From the NCBI RefSeq assembly GCF_013415325.1, contig NZ_JACBYE010000023.1, positions 1 to 64,000 on the forward strand: DNA of 64,000 nt, given 5' to 3'. This DNA is from Sanguibacter inulinus (lineage in GTDB: Bacteria > Actinomycetota > Actinomycetes > Actinomycetales > Cellulomonadaceae). Every line of letters starts with the position of its first letter. Positions within the stretch are counted from its first letter, which is position 1. The position numbers and the translations under genes are program-made. A model generated the notes under the pieces. The model was not told the DNA's origin. It did no database searches and saw only the letters and a list, made by a program, of their open reading frames with translations. This document shows, piece by piece, positions 53,453 through 63,098 of this stretch.

Positions 53453-55207
53453 TCAGGAGGAGAGCGCGGTCATCGGGGTCACGTCCGTGGCCGCGAGGCG
53501 GGTGCGCTCGGCGGCAGCGTCGTCGAGGTCGTGCTCGGCAGCAGCCTCGGCCTCGGCTCGAGCCGTGTACGAGGCAACCTCGGCGAGGCGGGTCTCCTCG
53601 TCCCAGCCGAGCCCGGCAGCGGCGATCTGCGAGATCTCCTCGAGGGCGGCGACACCGCGGTCGGCGACCTCGTAGTTGAGACGGGTGCGGTGCAGCATGA
53701 TGTCCTCGAGGTGGAGGACGCCCTCGTGGCTGACCGCGTACGCGATCTCGGCCCGCAGGTACGCCGGGGCGTGCTGCAGAGGCTTGGCCATCTCCGGGTC
53801 AGACTCGCAGAGCTCGACGATGTCGGAGAGCAGCGAGCCGTAGCGGTGCAGCAGGTGGTCGACGAGCGCCGGGGTCCACCCGTAGGTGGCGGCGTAGCGG
53901 CGACCCCAGTTCTGCTGGACGTCGAGGCCGACGGCGCCGAGCAGCGGCACCTCGGTCGTGATGGACGGACGGGCCTTGGCGCCCTCGCCGAGAGCGAAGT
54001 CGACGGCGTCCTCCGCCATGACGCGGTACGTCGTGAGCTTTCCGCCCGCGATGACCGTCAGGCCGGGGACGGGCGAGGCCACCGTGTGCTCGCGGGAGAC
54101 CTTGGCGGACGAGGTGCCCTCCTTGGTGCCCGGCTGGAGCAGCGGGCGCAGACCGGCCCACGTGCCGATGATGTCGTCCCGGGTGAGCGGGTCGGCGAGC
54201 ACGGTGTTGGCGTGCTCGAGCACGTAGTCGATGTCCGCGGCTGTCGCGACGGGGTGCTGGAGCTCCTGCTTCCACGGGGTGTCCGTGGTGCCGATGACCC
54301 AGTAGCGCGACCACGGGATGACGAAGAGCACGCTCTTCTCGGTCTGCAAGATCAGACCGACGGTGCCCTTGATGCGCTCGCGCGGGACGACGATGTGGAC
54401 GCCCTTCGACGCGAGCACGCGCAGACCGCCGGTCCCGCCGGCGAGAGCCTCGGTCTCCTCGGTCCACACGCCCGTCGCGTTGATGACGTTGCGGGCCTTG
54501 ACCGGGAAGGTGTCACCGGTCTCGAGGTCCTTGAGCACGGCACCGTCGACACGGCCGCTCGGGTCCTTGGTGAGCTCGACGACCTGCGTGCGGGACGCGG
54601 CGCTCGCTCCGTAGGAGGCAGCCGTGCGGATCAGGGTCGAGACGAGGCGTGCGTCGTCGACCGAGCCGTCCCAGTAGCGGACGGCCCCGACGGCGGCGTC
54701 GTGACGCAGGTCGGGGAACAGCCGCTCCATGCCCTTGCGGGAGACGTGCTTGTGGAACGGCAGCGCGCGCTTGCCCGGGATGAGGCTCGCGAGGGTGTCG
54801 TAGAGCATGATGCCCGCGCCGACGTACCCGCGCTCCCACACCCTGTGCTCGAGCGGGTAGAGGAAGGAGACGGGCTTGACGAGGTGCGGGGCCAGCTTCT
54901 TGATGAGCAGGTCGCGCTCGGTCAGCGCCTCGTGGACGAGGTTGAAGTCGAGCATCTGCAGGTAGCGCAGGCCACCGTGCACGAGCTTGCTCGAACGGCT
55001 CGAGGTGCCTGCCGCCCAGTCCTGAGACTCGACGACGGCTGTGGTGAGCCCACGCGTCACGGCGTCGAGCGCGATGCCGGCGCCTGTGACGCCACCACCG
55101 ATGACGAGGACGTCGAGAGGTTCTCCCTCGGCGCTCGCGCGGAGGGCGTCGAGCGACTGTGCTCGGCTCTGCGGGGTGAGCTTGGACGACGTTCCGGACG
55201 TGGACAT
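53453..55207 (-). CDS. glpD: Aerobic glycerol-3-phosphate dehydrogenase
   Basis: 584-aa FAD-dependent enzyme that oxidises glycerol 3-phosphate to dihydroxyacetone phosphate at the membrane. The FAD site is GGGVTGAG at residues 37-44, followed by the family's SSRSSKLVHGGLRYLQ; the C-terminal domain is the DAO_C type. AAAGG precedes the ATG at 55207. It is divergent from a SorC-family regulator with a perfect 14-bp palindrome in between, which suggests glycerol genes here are controlled by SorC rather than the classical GlpR. Confidence 0.96.
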   Translation of the reverse strand: MSTSGTSSKLTPQSRAQSLDALRASAEGEPLDVLVIGGGVTGAGIALDAVTRGLTTAVVESQDWAAGTSSRSSKLVHGGLRYLQMLDFNLVHEALTERDLLIKKLAPHLVKPVSFLYPLEHRVWERGYVGAGIMLYDTLASLIPGKRALPFHKHVSRKGMERLFPDLRHDAAVGAVRYWDGSVDDARLVSTLIRTAASYGASAASRTQVVELTKDPSGRVDGAVLKDLETGDTFPVKARNVINATGVWTEETEALAGGTGGLRVLASKGVHIVVPRERIKGTVGLILQTEKSVLFVIPWSRYWVIGTTDTPWKQELQHPVATAADIDYVLEHANTVLADPLTRDDIIGTWAGLRPLLQPGTKEGTSSAKVSREHTVASPVPGLTVIAGGKLTTYRVMAEDAVDFALGEGAKARPSITTEVPLLGAVGLDVQQNWGRRYAATYGWTPALVDHLLHRYGSLLSDIVELCESDPEMAKPLQHAPAYLRAEIAYAVSHEGVLHLEDIMLHRTRLNYEVADRGVAALEEISQIAAAGLGWDEETRLAEVASYTARAEAEAAAEHDLDDAAAERTRLAATDVTPMTALSS

Positions 55208-55276
55208 GGATGACCTTTCGACTCGCACTACGGCTAGGACTAAGGTCACACTGTCAGAACGTTCGCGCAACCTGGA

Positions 55277-55290
55277 TGCACATATGTGCA
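55277..55290. promoter_or_regulatory. Perfect palindrome between glpD and the SorC gene
   Basis: TGCACATATGTGCA, 69 bp before glpD and 40 bp before the regulator start. SorC/DeoR-type regulators often bind such half-sites; probable operator. Confidence 0.75.
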
Positions 55291-55330
55291 CGGGCGGGTG
55301 CAAGGGTCGTCTCACGAGGGAGTTTGCGCT

Positions 55331-56281
55331 ATGGCGGTTCGAGACAAGGACGTCTTGAGGGCCGCGTCCATGTACTACCTGCAGGACCTCACGATGGAGA
55401 CCATCGCCAAGCACCTCGGCACCTCGAGGTCGACGGTCTCCAGGATGGTCAAGCACGCCCGCGAGACCGGGCTCGTCGAGATCACGCTGCGCCCGACGCA
55501 CTCCAACGCGCCGAGCCTGGGGCAGAAGATCCGTGAGGTCTACGGCATCGAGGCCTACGTCGTCGCAGTTCCCGACCACAACAGCGAGGTCGAGAGGCTC
55601 GAGCAGGTGGCGCTGACGACGGCGCGTCTGATCGGCACCTGGTTCGACTCCAACATGATCCTCGCCGTGGCCTGGGGGACGACGCTCAGCGCGATCGCCC
55701 GGAACCTGCCGCGCAAGACCACGCGAGGCAGCGCCGTCGTCCAGCTCAACGGTGCGGCGAACACCCGGACCTCGGGTGTCGAGTACGCCGGAGACCTCAT
55801 CGCGGAGTTCGGCAAGGCCTTCGACGCCCACGTGCACTATTTCCCAGTGCCGGCGTTCTTCGACTACGCCGAGACGAAAGAAGCCATGTGGCGCGAGCGC
55901 TCGGTGCGCCGCGTGCTCGCCCAGCAGCGCCGCGCGGACATCGCGCTGTTCTCGGTCGGCGCGCTGTCGGGCGGGCTGCCGAGCCACGTCTACACGGCCG
56001 GGTACCTGGAGGCGAGCGACGTCGCCGTGCTCGACCACGAGGGTGTGGTCGGCGACGTCTGCACGGTGTTCTTGCGGGAGGACGGGACGTACAAGGACGT
56101 CGCGCTCAACGCCCGGGCCACAGGGCCCTCGCCGAGCGAGCTGCGTCGAGTGCCGCGCAGGGTGTGCGCCGTCGCGGGGGACAACAAGGTGGTGCCGCTG
56201 CGGGCCGCGCTGCGTGCCCGGGTCGTCACGCACCTGATCGTCGACGAGGTGACGGCGACCAAGCTGCTCGAGGACGACTGA
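55331..56281 (+). CDS. SorC-family transcriptional regulator of glycerol genes
   Basis: 316-aa regulator with an N-terminal helix-turn-helix (METIAKHLGTSRSTVSRMVK, residues 22-41) and a sugar-phosphate-binding SorC C-terminal domain (VAWGTTLSAIARNL near residue 115, then LRRVPRRVCAVAGDNKV). Such domains bind sugar or polyol phosphates. GAGGGAG precedes the ATG at 55331. Divergent from glpD, so glycerol 3-phosphate or dihydroxyacetone phosphate is a likely effector (inference). Confidence 0.92.
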   Translation: MAVRDKDVLRAASMYYLQDLTMETIAKHLGTSRSTVSRMVKHARETGLVEITLRPTHSNAPSLGQKIREVYGIEAYVVAVPDHNSEVERLEQVALTTARLIGTWFDSNMILAVAWGTTLSAIARNLPRKTTRGSAVVQLNGAANTRTSGVEYAGDLIAEFGKAFDAHVHYFPVPAFFDYAETKEAMWRERSVRRVLAQQRRADIALFSVGALSGGLPSHVYTAGYLEASDVAVLDHEGVVGDVCTVFLREDGTYKDVALNARATGPSPSELRRVPRRVCAVAGDNKVVPLRAALRARVVTHLIVDEVTATKLLEDD

Positions 56282-56361
56282 CCGGGGAGAGGGGGGGCGG
56301 GGTCCTCGCAACCCCCTGAGCAGGCGGAGCGCAACCAGGACGTGGCCGGGTGACCGTCAGG

Positions 56362-56375
56362 TGGATAAGTATGCA
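56362..56375. promoter_or_regulatory. ARG-box-like sequence before the acetyltransferase
   Basis: TGGATAAGTATGCA resembles the ArgR box TGMATWWWWATKCA with small deviations, about 30 bp before the start. AT-rich context is unusual here. Consistent with arginine control. Confidence 0.5.
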
Positions 56376-56405
56376 GTCGATTGAGTATGGGCGTAGGTTG
56401 TCCGC

Positions 56406-56936
56406 GTGACTCCTGCACCCCCGACGCAGACCGCGACAGTCCGAGCTGCGCGCCCCTCCGACGTGCGGCACATCCGCGCGCTCGTCGAGCCCTACGCGCA
56501 GCGCCGGATCCTCGTCGAGAAGGAGGCTGTCGCGTACTACGAGTCGGTCCAGGAGTTCGTCGTCGCCGAGGCCGGACCGGTCGACCAGCCGCGCCTGGTC
56601 GGCTGCGGGGCGCTCCACGTCATGTGGGAGGACCTTGCCGAGATCCGCACGCTCGCCGTCGCACCCGAGATGCACGGCAGCGGGCTCGGCCACGCTCTCG
56701 TCGACGAGCTGCTGGCCCGCGCACGGACGCTCGGTCTGCGTCGGGTGTTCTGCCTGACCTTCGAGGTCGACTTCTTCGTCCGCCACGGTTTCCACGAGAT
56801 CGAGGGCACACCGGTCGACCCCGCGGTCTACGCGGAGCTCCTGCGCTCCCACGACGACGGGATCGCCGAGTTCCTCGACCTCGCCCGCGTGAAGCCCAAC
56901 ACCCTGGGCAACAGCCGGATGCTCATCGAGCTGTAG
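56406..56936 (+). CDS. argA: Amino-acid N-acetyltransferase (N-acetylglutamate synthase type)
   Basis: 176-aa GNAT protein. The N-terminal VRAARPSDVRHIRALVEPYA and EKEAVAYYESVQEFVVAE follow the short actinobacterial N-acetylglutamate synthase pattern (Rv2747-like, first step of arginine synthesis); the acetyl-CoA site is PEMHGSGLGHAL (about residues 89-100). The end, GIAEFLDLARVKPNTLGNSR, is also characteristic. GTG at 56406 is used, with a possible ArgR box just upstream. A 168-bp tandem array starts within its stop codon. Confidence 0.88.
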   Translation: MTPAPPTQTATVRAARPSDVRHIRALVEPYAQRRILVEKEAVAYYESVQEFVVAEAGPVDQPRLVGCGALHVMWEDLAEIRTLAVAPEMHGSGLGHALVDELLARARTLGLRRVFCLTFEVDFFVRHGFHEIEGTPVDPAVYAELLRSHDDGIAEFLDLARVKPNTLGNSRMLIEL

Positions 56937-57103
56937 GGCTGACTGGGCTGACCGGGCTGACCGGGCCGACCAGGGCTGACCGGGCCGACCAGGGCTGACC
57001 GGGCTGACCGGGCCGACCAGGGCTGACCGGGCTGACCGGGCCGACCAGGGCTGACCGGGCTGACCGGGCCGACCAGGGCTGACCGGGCCGACCGGGCCGA
57101 CCA
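56936..57103. repeat. 9-bp tandem array, 18 units with higher-order 28-bp period
   Basis: Units GGGCTGACC or GGGCCGACC follow one another, with a single A after every two to four units, giving a mostly 28-bp higher-order repeat (9+9+9+1). The first G is the last base of the argA-like TAG stop. No gene is seen in the array, which ends about 57 bp before the mutY stop. Confidence 0.92.
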
Positions 57104-57160
57104 GGAACGGACCCCGGAGTCCGCCAGCCGTGGCCCGCTCTCCCAGCGCGACGGGTCGTG

Positions 57161-58120
57161 TCAGGCGGGCAGCCTGTACACCTGCGCGTCGTCGGCATCG
57201 CCCCCGGGGGTGCGTCCGTCCGGTCCGCCTGAGAGGTCAGCGTCGCACTGCTCGACCAGACCGTCTTCGACGAGCGAGGCGAGACACCGCCCCAGCTGAG
57301 CGGCGTTAGGCCACAGGTCGTCCAGGACCGCCCGCGCGACAGGTCCGGGCGCGGCGCGCAGCGCACCCATCACGGTGCCGCGCGCCTGCCGGTCCGTGCC
57401 CTTCCACGCCTGGGTGCGCCTGCGCCCGGCGTGCTCGTCGGGCGGATAACCCGCCGCCCGCCAGGCGCACAGGTGGCTCACCGGGCAGCTGTCGCACGAG
57501 GGGGCGCGTGCCGTGCAGATGACAGCGCCGAGCTCCATCGACGAGGCGGCCCAGAGCGCGGCGTCGTCGTCGGAGACCGGGGCGACCCGCGCCGCCCGCG
57601 CAGACTCGGCAGCCGTCAGCGCGGGCATCGGCAGCGCATCACCGCCGAGGGTGCGGGCCAGGACCCTGCGCACGTTGGTGTCGACGACCACAGACCGTCG
57701 CCCGAAGGCGAAGGCCATGACGGCCGCAGCCGTGTAGGCACCAACCCCGGGGAGGGCGAGCAGCAGAGCCTCGTCCTCGGGCACCTCGCCGTCGTGACGC
57801 TCGACCACGGCCCTGGCGCACTCCTGCAGGCGGAGCGCGCGTCGTGGGTAGCCGAGCCGTCCCCAGGCACGCAGGACGTCGGCCGTCGAGGCCGCCGCGA
57901 AGGCTGCGGGGGTCGGCCACCGCTCCATCCACTCCACCCAGACGGGGGCCACCCGCGCGACGGGGGTCTGCTGAGACATGACCTCGCTGACCAGGACACC
58001 CCACGGGGTCCGGTCGGCGGAACGCCACGGGAGCGGGCGCGCTGTGCGCTCGAACCAGTCGCCGAGAGTCTCCTGGAGCTCGGCGACCAGAGCCGGGGCG
58101 ACGCTGTCTGGTGCGGTCAT
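57161..58120 (-). CDS. mutY: A/G-specific adenine glycosylase
   Basis: 319-aa HhH-GPD DNA glycosylase that removes A opposite 8-oxoG. Catalytic E46 (SEVMSQQT), hairpin LPGVGAYTA at 123-131, catalytic D147 (VVVDTNVRR) and the 4Fe-4S cluster C202-x6-C209-x2-C212-x5-C218 are all intact. It lacks the long MutT-like C-terminal domain of enteric MutY, as is usual in actinobacteria. The ATG at 58120 was chosen over an in-frame start 9 codons upstream. Confidence 0.95.
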   Translation of the reverse strand: MTAPDSVAPALVAELQETLGDWFERTARPLPWRSADRTPWGVLVSEVMSQQTPVARVAPVWVEWMERWPTPAAFAAASTADVLRAWGRLGYPRRALRLQECARAVVERHDGEVPEDEALLLALPGVGAYTAAAVMAFAFGRRSVVVDTNVRRVLARTLGGDALPMPALTAAESARAARVAPVSDDDAALWAASSMELGAVICTARAPSCDSCPVSHLCAWRAAGYPPDEHAGRRRTQAWKGTDRQARGTVMGALRAAPGPVARAVLDDLWPNAAQLGRCLASLVEDGLVEQCDADLSGGPDGRTPGGDADDAQVYRLPA

Positions 58121-58457
58121 GTCCTCGGTCTCGGTCAGGTGGTGCACGGGCGATGGTGGGGGCGTGGTGGATGGTACGAGACGGCAGCGGTCGTCGTCCG
58201 GCTGGCGGTCGACCGAGGGTCAGCGCCGGCCCGGGGCGACCCGTGCTGGCCTGCGCCGGCCGGTGCCCCACGGCCACGGGCCACGGGATGCTGGGCCCCG
58301 GTGGCGTCCGGTCGCGGGTCGCGTCCCGCGTGACGAGGTCGCGCCGCATATGGTAGTTCTCAGCAGTCGTCGCCGCAGTGTCGCGTCCCCGTACGGTGGG
58401 CCGACGCCGCGTGGCGAGATCCGTGGTCGGGCTGGCAGACGAGGGTGGTTCACACGC
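58121..58457. other. Gene-free divergent region
   Basis: 337 bp between mutY and the next plus-strand gene. I see no gene, hairpin of note or convincing operator; a short AT-rich patch (CATATGGTAGTTCT at about 58347-58360) could hold a promoter for the downstream gene. Confidence 0.5.
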
Positions 58458-59228
58458 ATGGAGCACGAAGGCCCGCAGCACCCCCAGGACGGCAGCCCGC
58501 GCCCTGACGACGCCCGCTCAGGCAGGCCCGGCGGTTCGCGGCCCGGGGTCCCGCACTCCGCGCGGACCGGTGCCGGTCCCGCAGCCGGTCCTGGTGGACG
58601 AGGGCCTGGCGGGCAGGGGCCACGCACCCCCCGTCCCACGGGCAGCGGACGCCCCAGCCCGAGAGTCCTGGTCGTGCGGTGGGCGGTGGTGCTCCTCGTG
58701 CTCGCCGTCGTCGTCGCCGGGATCGCCTTCGGGATCCGAGCCATCGCCGGTGCGCTCGGCGGGGGCGGGGCCGACGACACCCCGGACCCAGCCCCGGCGA
58801 CCTCCGAGGCAGCCGCCGAACCGACGTCCGACCCCGCCACCCCTGCGGAGTGCAGCGCAGAGGGTCTCACCGTCGAGCTCGCATCCGACGCCGGGGCGTA
58901 CGCCCTCGGCCAGACCGCAGTCTTCACGCTGACCCTCACCAACGTCGGCGAGGCACCGTGCACGATCGACGCGGGCCGGACGGCGGCCCAGCTGGTCGTG
59001 ACCTCCGGAGCCGACAGGGTCTGGTCGAGCGCCGACTGCGAGCCTGGCGACCCGAGGTTGCTGCTGCTCGACGCCGGCAGCTCCGACGTGAGCGCCATCG
59101 AGTGGGCGACGAACCGTTCTGCCCCCGAGTGCCCCGCCGACCTCCCGCCGATCGGCGCAGGGACATACCAGGCGACAGTGACCACCTCGACGACCACGAC
59201 GGAGCCGCTGGTCTTCACCGTCGGCTGA
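58458..59228 (+). CDS. Membrane-anchored protein with a DUF4232-like outer domain
   Basis: 256-aa protein. A 70-residue Gly/Pro/Arg-rich cytoplasmic tail precedes one helix (about residues 74-96), then a Pro/Ala/Glu/Thr-rich stalk and an outside beta domain with four Cys that could form two disulphides. The text VFTLTLTNVGEAPCTIDAG is the usual DUF4232/immunoglobulin-like strand pair. Function unknown; similar proteins are common surface proteins in Micrococcales. ATG at 58458 follows GAGGGTGG. Confidence 0.75.
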   Translation: MEHEGPQHPQDGSPRPDDARSGRPGGSRPGVPHSARTGAGPAAGPGGRGPGGQGPRTPRPTGSGRPSPRVLVVRWAVVLLVLAVVVAGIAFGIRAIAGALGGGGADDTPDPAPATSEAAAEPTSDPATPAECSAEGLTVELASDAGAYALGQTAVFTLTLTNVGEAPCTIDAGRTAAQLVVTSGADRVWSSADCEPGDPRLLLLDAGSSDVSAIEWATNRSAPECPADLPPIGAGTYQATVTTSTTTTEPLVFTVG

Positions 59229-59301
59229 CGACGGTCTGGCCTCTCGGCCCGACGCTCAGGAGCCGTGTCGGCCCCGGCTCGAGCCGGTGCTGTACCCAGG
59301 G

Positions 59302-60387
59302 TCAGACGTACCGTTCGAGGATGCTGGACTCTGCGAGCCTGGACAGACCCTCGCGGACCGAGCGTGCGCGCTGCTCGCCGACGCCGTCGACGACCATGAG
59401 GTCTTCGACGGTCGCCGCGAGGAGCTTCTGCAGACCACCGAAGTGGCTGACGAGGCGGGCGACGATCGTGCTGGGCAGACGGGGCACCTTGGCGAGCAGG
59501 CGGTACCCGTGCGGCGCGACCGCGGCATCGAGCGCCTCGCCGCCGCCGGGCAGACCGAGCACGCGGCCGATGAGCCCGAGGTCGAGGAGCTCGGTCGAGT
59601 CGAGGACTGCGAGGCTCGCGAGCACGTCCTGGACGGAGTGGTCCTTGCGCCCGACCTCGACGTAGTCACGGATGACGAACTCCCGGTCCGACCCGAGCCC
59701 GCCGATGAGCTCGTCGAGCTGCAGCGCGAGCAGACGTCCCTCGGTGCCGAGCTCGACCACGTAGCCGGCGATCTCCTCGGAGATGCGCCCGACCATCTCG
59801 AGACGCTGCACGACGGCGCAGACGTCACGGACGGTGACGAGGTCTTCGATCTCGAGCGCTGAGAGGGTGCCGCTGACCTCGTCCAGGCGAGCCTTGTAAC
59901 GCTCGAGGGTCGCGAGCGCCTGGTTCGCGCGGGACAGGATCGTGTCAGGGTCCTCGAGCACGTAGCGGGAGCCGCCGACGTACAGGGCGACGATGCGCAT
60001 GGACTGGCTGACGGAGATCACGGGGAAGCCGGTCTGCTTCGCGACCCGCTCGGCGGTGCGGTGGCGGGTGCCCGACTCTGTGGTCTCGATCGACGGGTCG
60101 GGCAGGAGCTGCACAGCGGCCCGCAAGATCCGGCTGGCCTCGCGGTCCATGACGATCGCACCGTCCATCTTGGCGAGCTCGCGCAGGCGGGTGGCCGAGA
60201 ACTCGACGTCGAGGGCGAAGCCGCCCGAGCTCATCGTCTCGACGGTCTCGTCGAAGCCGAGCACGACGAGCGCGCCGGTCCGGCCGCGGAGGATGCGTTC
60301 TAGCCCGTCCCGTAGCTCGGTCCCTGGCGCCACGGCGGCCAGGGTCTCGCGGAGAAGCTCATCGACGTGCGCGGGGGAGTTGGCCAC
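59302..60387 (-). CDS. disA: Diadenylate cyclase, DNA integrity scanning protein
   Basis: 361-aa DisA. The N-terminal diadenylate cyclase domain has DGA at residues 75-77 and RHR at 108-110, both intact; a linker helix bundle and a C-terminal helix-hairpin-helix DNA-binding domain (about 290-350) follow. It makes c-di-AMP and scans branched DNA. GTG at 60387. It is 9 bp downstream of radA on the same strand, the conserved radA-disA pair. Confidence 0.96.
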   Translation of the reverse strand: MANSPAHVDELLRETLAAVAPGTELRDGLERILRGRTGALVVLGFDETVETMSSGGFALDVEFSATRLRELAKMDGAIVMDREASRILRAAVQLLPDPSIETTESGTRHRTAERVAKQTGFPVISVSQSMRIVALYVGGSRYVLEDPDTILSRANQALATLERYKARLDEVSGTLSALEIEDLVTVRDVCAVVQRLEMVGRISEEIAGYVVELGTEGRLLALQLDELIGGLGSDREFVIRDYVEVGRKDHSVQDVLASLAVLDSTELLDLGLIGRVLGLPGGGEALDAAVAPHGYRLLAKVPRLPSTIVARLVSHFGGLQKLLAATVEDLMVVDGVGEQRARSVREGLSRLAESSILERYV

Positions 60388-60396
60388 GGGGCGATC

Positions 60397-61815
60397 CTAC
60401 GCGTCAGGACGCGTCTGCGGCAGGAGGCTCTGCTGGGTGCGTTGGACGGCCTCGGCGAGGTTGGCGGCGGGCAGCAGCGTCATGCCTGCGGGCGCAGGCC
60501 CGGACGTCCCCGGAGGCACGACGGCGCGGGTGAAACCGAGCCTGGCGGCCTCGCTGAGCCGGCGCGAGATCCCGGCGACCGCGCGCAGCTCGCCGGCCAG
60601 ACCGACCTCCCCGATCGCGATGGTCCCGACGGGCACAGGCTTGTTCTCGAGCGCGCTGAGCGTCGCCAGGGCGATCGCGAGGTCGGCGGCGGGCTCGGTG
60701 ACCCGTGCGCCGCCGATGGTCGAGACGTACACGTCGGCGTCGGTCAGCCGGGCGCCGAGGTGGCGGTGGATCACGGCGAGGATCATCGCGAGCCTGCTCG
60801 AGTCGATCCCGCTCGTGGTCCGCCGCGGGTTGGCGAGCGGGCTCGCGACCACCAGCGACTGGATCTCGAGGGCCAAGGGTCGGCGGCCCTCGAGTGTGAC
60901 GGTCACGCAGGTCCCCGGGACGGCCAGGTTGATGTGCGACAAGAACAGGCCGCTCGGGTCGGCGAGACCGGTGATGCCGTCCTCGGTGAGCTCGAAGCAA
61001 CCGACCTCGTCGGTCGGTCCGTACCTGTTCTTGACGGCCCGCACCATGCGCAGGCGAGAGTGGCGGTCACCCTCGAACTGCAGCACCACGTCGACCAGGT
61101 GCTCGAGGGTGCGTGGCCCGGCGACCGAGCCGTCCTTGGTGACGTGCCCGACGAGCACGACAGGCATGTTGCGTCCCTTGGCCGCGGCGATCAGCGCGCC
61201 GGCGACCTCCCGGACCTGGCTGACACCGCCGGGGGAGCCGTCCACCTGGGCCGACGCGATCGTCTGGACCGAGTCGACGATCAGCAGGTCGGGGTCGGTC
61301 GCCTCGATCTGACCGAGGACCTGCCCGAGGTCGGTCTCTGCCGCGAGCAGCAGGCTCGGGGCGAGGGCGTCGATCCGCTCGGCGCGCAGCCGCACCTGCC
61401 CCGCGGACTCCTCGCCCGTGATGTAGAGGACCTTGCGACCAGCGCGGGCGGTCGTGCTCGCGACGTCGAGCAGCAGGGTCGACTTTCCGACGCCTGGCTC
61501 ACCGGCGAGGAGCACCACGGCGCCGGGGACGATCCCGCCGCCGAGGACACGGTCGAACTCGCTGATGCCTGTCGGGGACGCCTGTGCGGTGTCGACGTCG
61601 ATCTCGCCGATCGGCTGCGCGACAGAACGGGTCGGTGCGGACGCCACGGTCTTGGGCCCGGACGCGGCTGCGGCGGTCTCGGCCACCGTGCCCCACTCCT
61701 GGCACTCCCCGCAGCGGCCGACCCACTTGGACGTGGTCCATCCGCACTCGGAGCAGCGGTAGCCCGGACGGGCCGCCCGGGCGGCGGAGGACGTGGTCCT
61801 GGTGGTGGTGGCCAT
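60397..61815 (-). CDS. radA: DNA repair protein RadA
   Basis: 472-aa RecA-like branch-migration helicase. Zinc finger C21, C24, C35, C38 (CSEC..CGEC), Walker A GEPGVGKST at 105-113, the RadA-specific KNRYG at 262-266 and a Lon-like C-terminal domain are present. The ATG at 61815 begins the zinc-finger region; an open frame continues upstream without homology. Cotranscribed with disA, whose product it is known to regulate in other bacteria. Confidence 0.96.
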   Translation of the reverse strand: MATTTRTTSSAARAARPGYRCSECGWTTSKWVGRCGECQEWGTVAETAAAASGPKTVASAPTRSVAQPIGEIDVDTAQASPTGISEFDRVLGGGIVPGAVVLLAGEPGVGKSTLLLDVASTTARAGRKVLYITGEESAGQVRLRAERIDALAPSLLLAAETDLGQVLGQIEATDPDLLIVDSVQTIASAQVDGSPGGVSQVREVAGALIAAAKGRNMPVVLVGHVTKDGSVAGPRTLEHLVDVVLQFEGDRHSRLRMVRAVKNRYGPTDEVGCFELTEDGITGLADPSGLFLSHINLAVPGTCVTVTLEGRRPLALEIQSLVVASPLANPRRTTSGIDSSRLAMILAVIHRHLGARLTDADVYVSTIGGARVTEPAADLAIALATLSALENKPVPVGTIAIGEVGLAGELRAVAGISRRLSEAARLGFTRAVVPPGTSGPAPAGMTLLPAANLAEAVQRTQQSLLPQTRPDA

Positions 61816-61988
61816 GTCGAGAACGGTAACGGCACCCCCTGACACCCCCCGGGGTGACCGGCGTCGTCGTGGCTCCACCACGCTGACAGACCCTGACCGT
61901 AGGCTGACCTCGTCATCTGCACGTCTCGCCGGCCGACAGGTTCCGGCGCACCGCCGGGTCCGACCCGCGCCTGCCACGAGGGAGCACC

Positions 61989-63098
61989 ATGTCCGAGAAC
62001 GAGCAGACCGGGCCAGCAGTCCCCGGCCAGCCCCCTCGAGGCGAGCACGCCACGCGCACGACGACCGACGCAGCGGCAGCCGAGCCGGCACCCGCGTCAG
62101 GCATGCCCGACATCCCCTGGACACCCCCGCCCCGCCGCGGCGCACGCGGTCGTGCGGACGATGCAGGTGCGGTCGCGACAGACCAGGACGGCGAGGCGCT
62201 GTCAGCCCACCGCACGTCGGGCCACGCGACCGAGGGCGACACTGCCGAGGACCCGCAGCCCGGGACTCCCAGCCAGGTGCAGCTCACCCGCTCGGCCCGA
62301 CGTGCCGCAGGTGCAGGGGGCGCCGCTGGTGCTGTCGACGAGCCATCTGGTGCGCACCCTCTCGACGGTCTGGACGCGGAGCCCGACGTGACTCGCCCGG
62401 ACGACGGGACCCGGCGGCGCGCCTGGGTCCTGTGGGCTGTGATCGGCGGCGCGGTCGCGGTCGTGGTCGCAGCGGTCGTCGTCTTCGCTCTCCTCTCCGG
62501 TGACGACGCAGAGCCTGCTGCCCAGACGGTCACGACGACGATCGACGTCCCGACCCCGACGGCTGAGCCTCTCGACAGGACCGGTGCGACAGCGCTCGTC
62601 CAGGCGCTCCCCGGGACGGTCCGTCAGTTCGTCCTCGGGACCGTCGAGCCGACCGACACCCTCGACGGAGCTCTCGAGGCCTGGACCGTCACGTACTCGG
62701 GCCAGGTCCTCGCTGAAGACGGCACGCCGGTCGAGAGTGCAGATGCAGCGTCGGACGCCGCAGCCCCGGACGGTGCCACGTCCGAGGGGGCGGCCGCAGC
62801 GGAGGCAGACCAGAGCGCCGCCGCCGACGTCCCCGCACCCCCGGCCTTCACCGTCACCGTCGGACAGTGGGAGGACGCCGAGCAGGCGACCGCAGGAGCG
62901 CAGGCGCTCGCGGCCGAGCTCGGTGAGCCCGCGACGACCGAGGAGGTGACCGTCGGTGGAGAGGTCACCGGCTCGCTGTCCTACTACCCGTCCGACGGCA
63001 CGACCGGGACAGCTGTGTGGACCAACGGGACTGTCGCGATCCGCGCGGTCGGCCCGTCGTCCGAGCTCGTCAACTTCGCGACGGCCTTCGGCCTCTGA
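61989..63098 (+). CDS. Single-pass membrane protein of unknown function
   Basis: 369-aa protein with a 145-residue disordered acidic cytoplasmic tail, one helix (about 146-170, AWVLWAVIGGAVAVVVAAVVV) and an outside domain of about 200 residues with an Ala/Asp-rich insertion near its middle. No family recognised. Its stop overlaps the start of the next LacI gene in TGATG, suggesting cotranscription, an unusual partner for a LacI regulator. Confidence 0.65.
   Translation: MSENEQTGPAVPGQPPRGEHATRTTTDAAAAEPAPASGMPDIPWTPPPRRGARGRADDAGAVATDQDGEALSAHRTSGHATEGDTAEDPQPGTPSQVQLTRSARRAAGAGGAAGAVDEPSGAHPLDGLDAEPDVTRPDDGTRRRAWVLWAVIGGAVAVVVAAVVVFALLSGDDAEPAAQTVTTTIDVPTPTAEPLDRTGATALVQALPGTVRQFVLGTVEPTDTLDGALEAWTVTYSGQVLAEDGTPVESADAASDAAAPDGATSEGAAAAEADQSAAADVPAPPAFTVTVGQWEDAEQATAGAQALAAELGEPATTEEVTVGGEVTGSLSYYPSDGTTGTAVWTNGTVAIRAVGPSSELVNFATAFGL

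Noticed and set aside
53414-55213. Long plus-strand frame opposite glpD
   Set aside because: Same reason: antisense shadow of a clear glpD.
55208-56311. Upstream extension of the glpD frame
   Set aside because: Runs antisense to the SorC gene; glpD has a normal start at 55207.
56936-57103. Tandem array as CRISPR or coding region
   Set aside because: Units are contiguous 9-mers with no unique spacers; the open frame through it is only an effect of the repeat.
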